Shown: positions 44,213-55,414 of the stretch, one piece after another
How positions within the stretch are numbered: the first letter of the stretch is position 1
Layout of the letters: each line of letters begins with the position of its first letter
NCBI RefSeq assembly: GCF_918797505.1
Contig: NC_092794.1
Coordinates: 71,089,345-71,153,344, forward strand
Direction of reading: 5' to 3'
From: Bemisia tabaci
Lineage: Eukaryota; Arthropoda; Insecta; Hemiptera; Aleyrodidae
Length of the DNA stretch: 64,000 nucleotides
Notes under the pieces: model-generated
Seen by the model: the letters and a program-made list of their open reading frames with translations, nothing else
Databases searched by the model: none
What the model was told of the DNA's origin: nothing
Translations under genes and position numbers: made by a program

Positions 44213-45475
44213 GGAAAATCGTCCCCCTTGAACTTGAGATTTTCCGGATATGGAGTGGTTTTAGAGGGTAGGTGAATATAGGTCGTTTTGAAGGCCACGA
44301 CGAGACGAGTTTTTTGACGTATCAACGACCAAGATCGGACGAGTTTGAAAAATCATCCCCCTTTGGACTTGAGATTTTCAGGATAAGGGGTGGTTTTAGA
44401 GGGTAGGTGAATATAGGTTGTTTTAAAGGCCACGACGAGACGAGTTTTTTGAAGTATCAACAACCAAGATCGGACGAGTTTGAAAAATCATCCCCCTTTG
44501 GACTTGAGATTTTCAAGATAAGGGGTGGTTTTAGAGGGTAGGTGAATATAGGTTGTTTTAAAGGCCACGACGAGACGAGTTTTTTGACGTATCAACAACC
44601 AAGATCGGACGAGTTTGAAAAATCATCCCCCTTTGGACTTGAGATTTTCAGGATAAGGGGTGGTTTTAGAGGTTATAGGTGAATATAGGTTGTTTAAAGG
44701 CCACGACGAGACGAGTTTTTTGACGTATCAACGACCAAGATCGGACGAGTTTGAAAAATCATCCCCCTTTGGACTTGAGATTTTCCGGATAAGGGGTGGT
44801 TTTAGAGGGTAGATGAATATAAGTTGTTTTGAAAGCCACGACGAGACGAGTTTTTCGACGTATCACCGACTAGGATCGGACGAGTTTGAAAAATTATCCC
44901 CCTTTGGACTTGAGATTTTCAGGATAAGGGGTGGTTTTAGAGGGTAGGTGAATATAGGTTGTTTTAAAGGCCACGACGAGACGAGTTTTTTGACGTATCA
45001 CCGACTAAGATCGGACGAGTTTGAAAAATCATCCCCCTTTCGACTTGAGATTTTCAGGATAAGGGGTGGTTTTAGAGGGTAGATGAATATAAGTTGTTTT
45101 GAAAGCCACAACGAGACGAGTTTTTTGACGTATCACCGACTAAGATCGGACGAGTTTGAAAAATTATCCCCCTTTGGACTTGAGATTTTCAGGATAAGGG
45201 GTGGTTTTAGAGGGTAGGTGAATAAAGGTTGTTTTAAAGGCCACGACGAGACGAGTTTTTTGACGTATCACCGACTAAGATCGGACGAGTTTGAAAAATC
45301 ATCCCCCTATGGACTTGAGATTTTCAGGATAAGGGGTGGTTTTAGAGGGTAGATGAATATAGGTTGTTTTGAAGGCCACGACGAGACGAGTTTTTTGACG
45401 TATCGCCGACTAAGATCGGACGAGTTTGAAAAATCATCCCCCTTTGGACTTGAGATTTTCCGGATAAGGGGTGGA
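44213..45475. repeat. Minisatellite, about 135-bp unit, about 9 copies, dimeric pattern
   Basis: The word GAGATTTTC recurs at 44235, 44371, 44506, 44641, 44777, 44912, 45047, 45182, 45317 and 45452, that is every 135-136 bp. Each unit contains GGGGTGGTTTTAGAGGGTAG, GACGAGACGAG and GATCGGACGAG. From 44777 on, units alternate between GTAGATGAATAT and GTAGGTGAATA variants, giving a dimer of about 270 bp as higher-order unit. It is non-coding. Confidence 0.92.
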
Positions 45476-45598
45476 CCGATTTTCACGAAAAAGGAAACTT
45501 GATCTAGACCTCATAGCAGTGAAGAACCATGCTTAGTTTCGTTTTGATTGTACGGATAGTTCCGGAAAAAAACGGTCGCAAAGGTTCGTTAGATCCCA

Positions 45599-46347
<749 letters not shown>

Positions 46348-46743
46348 AGGCTTATCGAAGCATGGTTTCAAAGTGTGGTAGTTTCGTAGCATAAGTTTAA
46401 CAAGTCATGCTTAATAATTACTTGTGAATGCTCGGGGCGGTTTAAAAGGTTTTTTTTGTTTTTTTTTTGGTTTTTTATTGGGTTTTTTTGGTTTTGTTTT
46501 TTGCATAACAAATGGACGATATCAACAGTAAAATTGAATGAAACAGTTCAATCACAGGTTTTGTTCAAAATGGGAGCCGTTTACAGCAACGCATGCGTTG
46601 TATCTTTTCAAGAGAGACGTTGTCGTCGCTTTTCTCGAGTATTTCGTCGAGCCTTATCGAAAACATGGTTTCAAAGTGTGGTAGTTTCTTAGCATAAGTT
46701 TAACAAGTCATGCCTTAATAATTACTTGTGAATGCTCGGGGCT
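46348..46743. repeat. Direct repeat of about 95 bp, copies 300 bp apart
   Basis: 46348-46441 and 46650-46743 share CATGGTTTCAAAGTGTGGTA, AGCATAAGTTTAACAAGTCA and TTACTTGTGAATGCTCGGGG with few changes. The spacer of about 210 bp begins with a T-rich tract. It may be an old target or segmental duplication, or remnants of an LTR pair; no other LTR hallmarks were seen. Confidence 0.6.
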
Positions 46744-47070
46744 GCTCAACGCCGCTCCTCTCAATGCAGAGATTCGTGATATCTGCTCGACACTTATTCA
46801 TCGAATTTCTTATTTCATGTTCAATGGCAGATCTTGTAAGTACTTTGGATGCTGTGAAAGGTTCGGAGATTAAACTAAATTCATTTACTTATGTTCATGC
46901 TTGCCAATGTGTGTACTGTCGCTTGAAATGATTGCACGGTAGCGCGAGAATAGCTAAGAAGCGGATTTTTTCGTATTAAAAAAAAGAAACAACAAAGAAC
47001 AGAAAACAAACCAAAAAAATGCGAATAAGTTACCTCCAGTGAGGGGGGAGGGGGTGTTCTGCATTAGTAA

Positions 47071-49860
47071 AAGAACTGCCTCGTACAAAATTTCAGGCCA
47101 ATTGATCAACTTTCAGAGGTCGCATCAGCCGAATTTTTTGACATCAATAAGAATGTTGATCCCAAAATATATAATCAACTGTTATCTATTGTCGATGCTT
47201 CAAAAGAGATTTTCGCATCTAAAAATTTTGAACTAAAAAAGGCTAAGATTGAACCAGCAGTGATCGAACTGTCAAATGACACTCCGATACACGAACCGCC
47301 CTTTAACTTATCATCTTTGGAAAGACAACATTTGTCAGAGATAATCGATGACTTCAAGAAGGTAGGAATAGTAGAAGACAGTAAATCGCCTTTTGCTGCA
47401 CCCGCTTTCTTAGTTAGGAAAGATAATTCAAAAAAGCTTTCAGAACTATCTGCATCAGAGAAGAGATTAGTAGTGAACTATAGAAAGTTAAACCAGAAAA
47501 TAATCAAAGATAGGTTCCCTTTACCAAGAGTAGATAATTTATTAAATGAGTTGAGGAAGAACACTTTCTTTTCTGAGTTCGATTTTTTACAAGGTTTCTA
47601 CCAACAAGAGTTAAGTTTAAAATCACGCCCATATTCTGCTTTTACCACCCCCACAGGCCTTTACCAATTTTGTCGTCAACCTATGGGAATATGCAACGGA
47701 TCATCTAGTTTTTCTAGAGCTCTACATAAAATTTTTGCAGACCTTCTATGGCATGGTGTCGTTATTTACATCGATAACTTATATATTTATTCTACCACAG
47801 TAGAAGAACATATAAGACTCTTGAAAATTGTGTTGGAAAGACTATCAAGACACCTCTTGCGAGTGAAAACGGCGAAATGTCGTCTTTTTTATTCACATTT
47901 AGATGTTTTAGGTTTTCATGTCTCCGACTCTGATATTTCACCTTCCTCTAAGAATTTAAACCCGATCTTGAATGCAAAACCTCCATCAACAATGAAAGAA
48001 TTGCGTTCATTTTTAGGTTCATGCAATTTTTATCGGCATTTCATTTTCAATTTTGCATCACTCTGTATACCATTATCCGAAATTCTCAAGTCGGACACTT
48101 TTCATTGGAATGCAGAAGCAGATAAAGCATTTAATCTGATCAAAGAGAAATTTGTCTCACCACCTGTATTAGCCAATTTTGACGAAAATTTAGAAACAAT
48201 ATTGATTGTTGATAGCTCGAATCTTGCAACAGGCGCAATATTAGCCCAGCGTAATGCATCTGATAAGAGGCTGCATCCGGTCGGCTATTTTTCAAAAGTT
48301 CTCCCTCCCCTCAAATCTTGGAGTGCCTCGGAACTCGAACTACGAGGTATCGTAGAAAGCGTTTCACATTTTCGTGAATTTCTATACGGTAGACACTTTG
48401 TCATTTATAGCGACCACAAGGCTTTAGAGTCATACAAATCTTTTAAACCATCCACGGCTCGTCTTAATAAGTTGATTTCTCAATTAATTGATTACGACTT
48501 CACAATTGCCTATATGAAATGTGACTCACCCGCAATACGCGCTGTAGATCATCTATCTCGTTTCCCTGTTACTCAGTTGAACTGTTTACTCACATCTGAT
48601 AATTCAGAATTGATACAATTCCAGAAAAATGACGTTGAGATCGGACCCCTCTATACGGCTTTAACAGACCCAGATGCCGACATCGAAAAACAAATTAGAC
48701 GAAAATCACGTAGATTTATATTAATGAATGATGTTTTGTACTTACCTATAAACACTTCGCAAGGAAAATCTTTTGCAATTTATGTACCTGAATGCTTGCG
48801 TGGAAAAGTGATTAATTCTGCACACGATAATCTTTTCGATGGAGGAGGCCACCTTTCTTTTAAAAAATCGTATGATAAAATAAAAAATAAATATTTTTGG
48901 CCGAATATGCGAAGAGATCTTGTATCACATATTCAAAAATGTTTATCTTGCGCTACAAATAAGCCGCGTATTTCGAAATACGGCGAACTACATCCTATTG
49001 CCCCACCACTAACTGGCCGCCCATTTACTCATATCATTTTAGATTTTAAAGGACCTCTCCCCACTTCAAATGGTTTTACTCATGTTTTAGTTGCAATGGA
49101 CACATTGACGCGCTTCGCAGTTACGTGCGCCGCGAAATCTACTGATGCCAATACTGTTGCTACCTTTTTATTAACTAAATTAATTCCATTGCATGGTTTT
49201 GTACACAAAATCAGCTCAGATAGAGGAACACACTTTAACAACCAGTTAATGGACTCCCTATGCAAGTCTTTGCAAATAGAGAGACAGCATTCTGCTGCTT
49301 ATCATCCTCAATCACAAGGATTAGTAGAACGGTTTAACCAAACTTTTATGTCCATTCTTAGACATTATCTAAATGATTCACGTAAAAACTGGCCTACTTT
49401 GTTGCCATGGATTACTTTCACTTATAATTCTTCGGTAAATGAATCTCTTAATTTTTCACCATTTTATTTGCTGTATGGTTATAATCCGAACACTTAATCC
49501 CTTTCCGCAATTTTACCCCCTCTAACTCAAGATAAATCCCTTCTGGAAAATATTGAATTCTTAATAGATTTACGCAAAACCATTCCTACTATTCTAGCTG
49601 ACAGTCAAAACAGAGACAAGACACGTCATGATGCATCCATTACGAAAATTTCATTTAAACCTGGAGACCAAGTTATGGTAACTCTAACAAAGAGAAATTC
49701 TAAGTTAGATCCCCTATACAAGGGACCATTTAAGATTATATCGAAAGAATCTGATGTGAACTACTTAGTGGAAATGCCCATTAGAGGCATCCTTTCAAAT
49801 GAATTAATTCACATTTCGCGATTAAAACCTTATCCAGCAAGATCTTACGGAAACCAATGA
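47071..49860 (+). pseudogene. pol: Gypsy Pol: RT, RNase H and integrase; active-site change and one stop
   Basis: The frame is open from 47071 to 49494, stops at TAA (49495-49497), and continues in the same frame to TGA at 49858-49860. RT motifs: VNYRKLNQ, FDFLQGF, QPMGICNGS, and YIDN at 47767-47778 where YxDD is expected, so the second catalytic Asp is Asn. RNase H: IVDSSNLATGAIL, SASELELRGIV, YSDHKAL. Integrase: an HHCC zinc finger (about 48820-48965, CLSC), then the D,D-E core (ILDFKGP, SDRGTHF, GLVERFNQ). A C-terminal segment past the stop includes FKPGDQVMV and YKGPFKI, usual in Gypsy integrase tails. The copy is non-functional as it stands. Confidence 0.85.
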
Positions 49861-50509
49861 TTAATTTCGTATGCGCTGCATTCAGCAAACTTATCGATCC
49901 GATTTCTACGAAATCACAATCATATTCATTTCCTTTTCCGTCAAATTAAATTTTTGTTTCGTGTTTCTGAATTCTGCTAACATTAGTTGCGTTCCAAAAA
50001 TTTAATCCTATTTGCGAAGCTTCATTCATTATTCAATAACTATGTTTTCTGATAATCTATGATTTAATCTCATTTATTACCTTGCTGCACTTAACCACAT
50101 GCATCATATCTGATCCTTTTTCTTTTTCTATTGTTGTTATAGATTTCTTGGATCACCCTGTATCATGTTCACTTTGTGCACTTATTGTTATCACTCCAAT
50201 CTATTCACGGCCGGACGATGACATTGATGACAACACCCACCTTGCATTCTTTCAACGCACTGCCATGATACATCTGATTAATATTGTTATCTCTATCAAA
50301 TATGGATACAGTATCTTCTTTTCTTTTGTACAGTCTTCATGACACCAGCCTACCCATGATGTTCTGATTGTTAGCTCCCTTTTCTTTTTTTTTCTCTCGC
50401 CCTCATATCTTTCTTTCTTTATTACTTTTTTTTTCTCTCTCTCTCGGATCTGCTATCCTGCGTCTCCTGGAGACATTGCGCGGTCGCAATTTTTTTCCAC
50501 CCGGGGGGA
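49861..50509 (+). other. Gypsy region between pol and 3' LTR
   Basis: AT-rich and pyrimidine-rich (long CTTT tracts near 50380-50450). A frame of 86 codons (50082-50342) has hydrophobic stretches but no recognised domain. It may be an eroded env-like or untranslated region. It ends with a G-rich polypurine tract (GGGGGGA, about 50503-50509). Confidence 0.45.
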
Positions 50510-50954
50510 TGTCGCGTGTTACGCAACACCTCTTCAAAATTCACCCGAGACAGAATATTTCTTCTATCCCTTTCTCTCCCATTTCTTCTGTCTCTCTCTT
50601 AGTTTCTACAAGTCAAGCATTTTCAGGCCTTAAGCCAATGCTTGAATACAATCAGACGCATGATCACATTTCTTTAATATTTTTTTTATCAATGCACAGG
50701 ATGGCTGATACAATGAAGCCTAAATCTTACCGTTATAGCTCGTCTTCTAGGATGAGAAGGACACTTCGGTTTTACCCATCATAGCGCGACTTCATGTCAA
50801 TTTTCATTCGCTCAACCGCAAGTCGGATTTATATGTCAGTTCTAGATCAATTTCTAATATCCGTCATATCCTTGTATTTTCATCCAAGGCCGTGAATAAA
50901 ATTCTGTGTGATTTTACGACTTTCTCTTTTTCGTTAAAATCCTGCTCTCCCACA
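50510..50954 (+). repeat. Probable 3' LTR of the Gypsy element
   Basis: It begins TGTCGCGTGTTACGCAACA directly after the polypurine tract and has a polyadenylation-type AATAAA at about 50894. A plausible end is ...CCCACA at 50954. Without a 5' LTR the end is uncertain by tens of bases. Confidence 0.55.
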
Positions 50955-52707
50955 ATTTTCGAGCGCGTCAAGGGTTGTTAGATGTTTCAGTCCGTCTAAA
51001 ATTCAACCAACCCGAAGTGCGCGACAGGTTACTTTTAAAAAAATCAGATCCACAGGAAGTACATCTACACCTCTAGAGTGCCTGATTTCTGAAATTTTGA
51101 AGCTAAAAACTGAGGAATAAAGTGAAAAATATACAAGAAAAAATTTCATGGATTGTGAAATTTTTTCAGAGGTATTTTTGACATTTTATTTTTGAGCTTT
51201 TTAGCCTCAAAATTTAATTATATTCTCTTGAGATATAGATCTATTTCCTGAAGATCTGATGTTTTGTAAAAGAAATAAAAACCCCGAATAAATTTCATTA
51301 TCAGTCAGAACTGCCGCTAGGAACGCGCTGCGTGACACCGCGCGTGGGCCGCTTGCGTCAGTGCTACAAAGCCGCTCCGGATGCCGCGAGTAGCGGCGCT
51401 TGGACTCCGAGTTCGACGAGGGGTATCCACATTCAAACGGGTGAATATCTCTAGCTACACTGCCGCTCCTGTATGTGGATAAGCGATTCCGCTTTGGCAC
51501 CGTCCACCGCTAGAATCGGCGATGGAGCTCGATCTTGCTAACTGGGATTGTACCATTAAATTACAAAGCTTCAAAATTTCTGTTGGTTTTAAAGCGCGGC
51601 GAATCAAGAAATCAGCGAGCATTGAGGTTCAAATAAAGTTCTTCTTACGCTGATTTGTCAACACTGTATGAACAACTCGAATAGTGGGATAAGCAGTTTT
51701 CTTTGGTACTGGAATTTATTTTCCTCAGGGAAACCACAACATTTAGGAGGTATATTTTACCAGATAATACCAATTCCTGGTTCACAAAATTATACAACAT
51801 TGCCCACCCCCCACAGATTGTAAGTAAACACGTCTGAATATTCAGTGACGCGTTGGAGCGGAGGGCCCGACCGAGTGAGAGACGGATGGGGGGGCGTAGG
51901 GGAGAACTAACCTACATTAATATTAAGTGCAACGATGGACACTGTGCACCGTGTGTGCAGCTTCGCGTTGTCAGCAGTGCCCCCCTCGATGGGGGACGGG
52001 GGGAGGGGGGTAGCGGCTCCTTCGTTCCGCTGCACTTTCGAGCGGCGCCGCCGTTTCTCAACAGCCTCGCGCGCCGGAGTTGGAGGGAAATTCAAGGTTG
52101 GAGCGGCGATTAATGGAGGCTAATGAAACATGCAAAGTCATAGCATTTATCATTTTGTCAGAGACCGATAATGCTTGCATGGGATTTGTAGAGCCGCAAG
52201 CCGGCAGCGACTGATTGTGAGTTAGCCTCCTTAATGTTCCGCACGGGAAATGGCTCGAGCGCGCACATTCGTCCGCTCGCCAATCTGTGATAAAAAGCCC
52301 TGCCGGGATGCTCGGACTTGGAAACAACGTTACGAGAAAATTCGGACTTCTTAACCCCTTTCGAGCCTCCGACATGGTAACGAATTGATTGGAGCCTTGT
52401 CCTATACTTGAGGGGTCCAGTTTTCCTATAGCCTCAATATTTCGCAAGATGCTTCACATAGATTTTGCGTCGGTAGAAACAGCAGCACGAGCCTTCTACG
52501 ACAATAAGAGAATTTTACCTAAAGTTTCGAACCTCCTGGGGAAGTTCTTTCCCGGTTTGTCTCATCAATCACCAGCACCTGTGGACAACGTTCAGACCAA
52601 CGTTTCAACGTTGTTACTAGATTCGAGCAATCAGATCCGTTGGTTTTCGATAGGTCGAACCTCCTCTAGAACCCCCTCGCGAGGTGGTACCAAAATCACG
52701 CACCAAC
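50955..52707. other. Gap with GC-rich patches, no gene called
   Basis: Patches at about 51300-51540, 51850-52090 and 52190-52330 are clearly more GC-rich than the surroundings. A TTAATATTAAG word lies between them. Frames here (for example 52389-52733) lack recognised domains and splice context. The patches could be a CpG-rich promoter region or SINE debris, but nothing decisive was found. Confidence 0.35.
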
Positions 52708-52714
52708 GTTGCGA

Positions 52715-53485
52715 TATGAAGGGCCGTTTGTAACTAAAGATACGAATGTTGGCAATACATAAGAAATGATGTAACGTATGAAATATTCAAAATATATATG
52801 AAATTTTGAAATATATATACGAAACTGTCGCAATTTATAAGAAATGTGTCAATATTTAGGAAATCGACTCCAAACTACCTATATGGCAAAAATCGTGCAA
52901 TATATAAGAAATGTGTCAATATATAAGAAATCGACTTCGCAGTATATATGGCGAAATTCGTGCGATATACAGGGTAATCCATAAGTCCTTTCCATCCCCT
53001 CTAAATTTTTACCTAATTGAGGCAAAGATTTGAAGCTTGGGGGATATTCTTAGGTCAAAGGGAGCTACTTTCTGGCCCCCTAAAATTTTCCGAGGAATCC
53101 TTGGGGGGGGGGGAGGGGGGATGGAAACCAATTATTTTTTCAATTGAGAAGACCCCTTTTGTTGTACCTTGTTCGAAAGAGCATCAAAAAAGGAAACTTT
53201 TCGGGTGAACCAGAAGTCAATATCTCAAACCGTTTCAAAATGGCGTTCGGTTAAAATTCAAGATGGCCGAAAATTGACACCGATTGTTTGTCAATGGATT
53301 TGCGCGAAAATCGGTATCTACGGGTATATTGATAGGAGAAAAATGAATTTGAAGTTAGATTTTCTAAAAAAACAACAAATTTCCAAAATGGCCGAAAATT
53401 CAGAAACTTGGGAGTTAGGGGTATTTTGGCATGAGATTAAAAAATTTGAAGTTAGATTTCTAAAGAAAAAAATTCCAAAAAGGCC

Positions 53486-53521
<36 letters not shown>

Positions 53522-54144
53522 ATCTAACTTCAAATTCGTTTTACTCCTGACAAAACACCCGTAGATAGGTACCGATTTTCGAGCAAATCCATTGACAAAC
53601 AATCGGTGTCAATTTTCGGCCATCTTGAATTTTAACCGAACGCCATTTTGAAACGGTTTGAGATATTGACTTCTGGTTCACCCGAAAAGTTTCCTTTTTT
53701 GATGCTCTTTCGAACAAGGTACAAAAAAAAGGGTCTTCTCAATTGAAAAAATAATTGGTTTTCATCCCCCCTCCCCCCTAAGGGTTCCCCGGAAAATTTT
53801 AGGGGGCCAGAAAGTAGCTCCCTTTAACCTAAGAACATCCCCCAGGTTTCAAATCTTTGCCTTAATTAGGTAAAAATTTGGAGGGGATGGAAAGGACTTA
53901 TGGATTACCCTGTATATCGCACGAATTTCGCCATATATATTGTGAAGTTGATTTCTTATATATTGCACGATTTTCGCCACATATTTTGGAGTCGATTTCC
54001 TAAATATTGACATATTTCTTGTATATTGCGACAATTTTGTATATATATTTCAAAATTTCATATATATCTTGAATATTTCATATATTACACCATTTCTTAT
54101 ATATTGCCAACATTTGTATCTTTAGTTACAAACGGCCCTTCATA
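52715..54144. mobile_element. Palindromic element, 7-bp target duplication, poly-T centre
   Basis: The ends TATGAAGGGCCGTTTGTAAC and its complement are exact. They are flanked by GTTGCGA on both sides (52708-52714, 54145-54151). The arms of about 700 bp meet at a T-run (53488-53517). Each arm holds TA-rich repeats (ATATAAGAAAT) and a copy of the repeat also seen at 32-156. No transposase. The 7-bp (possibly 8-bp) duplication would fit hAT-like or Mutator-like machinery. Confidence 0.75.
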
Positions 54145-54198
54145 GTTGCGATTTGTTCGTCGCCGAATCGGAAGTTCCGAACTCAGATAGAATGGCAG

Positions 54199-54363
54199 CA
54201 GTGGCGTGGCGTGAATTGCGATGTATCGATTGTTATTCGATTTAAACCTATGGTAAAGAATCGATTATGAAGGTGTTCGCTGCGAACACCCTGTTTATCG
54301 ATCCATTTTCATGGTTTTATATGGCATAACAATCGATGTATCGCAATTCACGCCACGCCACTG
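54199..54363. mobile_element. hAT MITE (CAGTGGCGTGGCGTG ends), copy 1
   Basis: Inverted repeats of about 37 bp begin CAGTGGCGTGGCGTGAATTG. They are flanked by an exact 8-bp duplication, AATGGCAG (54191-54198, 54364-54371). It is 165 bp with no ORF. A related copy lies at 60936-61096. Confidence 0.88.
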
Positions 54364-54703
54364 AATGGCAGCTCGGAGGTTCGGGCACAAAAGTACCCGC
54401 CCAACACGGAAATATTTTAAAAATATTGCTGAAATATTGTCAAAAACATTTTAACAATATTTTAACAATATCGAAATAATATTGCTGCAATAGTTTGTTG
54501 TCCGCCCCCCTGACAATATTGCATCAATATTGTCAAGGTAATATTGATAATATATTTTAAAAATATTTACTTGCGATGAGGTTATCATATTCCATATCCG
54601 TGTGCGCGCACTCTAGGAGACGTCTTTGGTACTAATTTTCTTTCTAATGTACACATGCGTCCAGGTTGAGGGTCGTAGAGTTGTTACTGACCTTAAAATC
54701 CGC

Positions 54704-54790
54704 GCCGTCCTAGTCGGGATTAGAACCCACGCCTCGGGGTGGAGTTGATATCCGAAGTCCAGTACTTTACCACCAGACCAGCCAGGCTTG
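54704..54790 (-). repeat. tRNA-derived SINE head (minus strand)
   Basis: On the minus strand GTCTGGTGGTAAAGTACTGG (A box) is followed, with tRNA-like spacing, by GGGTTCTAATCCCG (B box, T-arm pairing GGG/CCC). The central ACTTCGGAT resembles an Arg-type anticodon arm. The acceptor stem is imperfect. The downstream minus-strand sequence to about 54590 may be the SINE body. Confidence 0.6.
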
Positions 54791-55414
54791 ATGTAGAAGG
54801 GCCCGTAAATTCAATCTCTTAACTATCGCAGGCCTCTGAGTCCGTAATATGTTTGTTTATTGACGGATTCTCATAATATTTTACCAGAATTTATTATTTA
54901 TTATTTATTTATTATTTTTTATTTCATCCTGTAATTTGTGTTTCAAATTCTTTATTAATTGTACTCAACATATTCCTATTCATGTATTACAAATTTTCGT
55001 TTTTTTTAACTCTCTCTCATTTTTTTCTTTACCAAATTACTGTTTTTTATAATTGCGTCTTTTTCCAGTTTTAATTATTTGAGCTTTTTCCTAGTTTGAA
55101 TTTATGTCGATGTATTTATGTTATGTTATTTATTTTTTCCCTTCTTTTTGTCTTTTCTTCCCCCCCCCCTTTCTTTTTTCTAGCGATTGATTTTAGTAAG
55201 TTCCGCAAAATAATTGGTAAACAGAGCAAAACCATACGCTAATTTGGCAAACATTTTGAAAATCTAGCAAAAATTTTAGCCATAATAGCATAAACTAGTA
55301 ATGTTAATTTCGCAAAAGTATAGTTTGCCATTTTCGCACAATAAAATTACCACTTTTGCAAATTGTTTTGTCGTTCTCGCCACGAGGGTGGGCATTTTAG
55401 CAAAAAAAGCAAAT
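54791..55414. other. Interior of the CAATATTG element, no gene
   Basis: Pyrimidine-rich and AT-rich. From 55200 a cluster of words related to TTTTGCNAAA (GGCAAACATTTTG, CGCAAAAG, TTTTGCAAATTG) precedes the nested element. Similar words follow its right end (60130-60165), hinting at a further nested layer. Confidence 0.45.

Larger units (their letters stand above)
47071..50954 (+). mobile_element. 5'-truncated Gypsy-type LTR retrotransposon
   Basis: Order of domains: reverse transcriptase, RNase H, integrase, then a non-coding stretch of about 650 bp, a polypurine tract and a probable 3' LTR. Gag, protease, primer-binding site and 5' LTR are missing. Truncation at the 5' side is somewhere near 47036-47071. 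The domain order RT-RH-IN marks Gypsy (Metaviridae-like), not Copia. Confidence 0.8.

Noticed and set aside
44213..45475. CRISPR array
   Set aside because: The repeat unit is about 135 bp, head to tail, with no unique spacers. It is a minisatellite in a eukaryotic context.
49080..49265. Minus-strand frame inside Gypsy integrase
   Set aside because: Shadow of the integrase core on the other strand.
52389..52733. 114-codon plus-strand frame as a gene
   Set aside because: No domain or splice context, and it runs into the end of a palindromic element.
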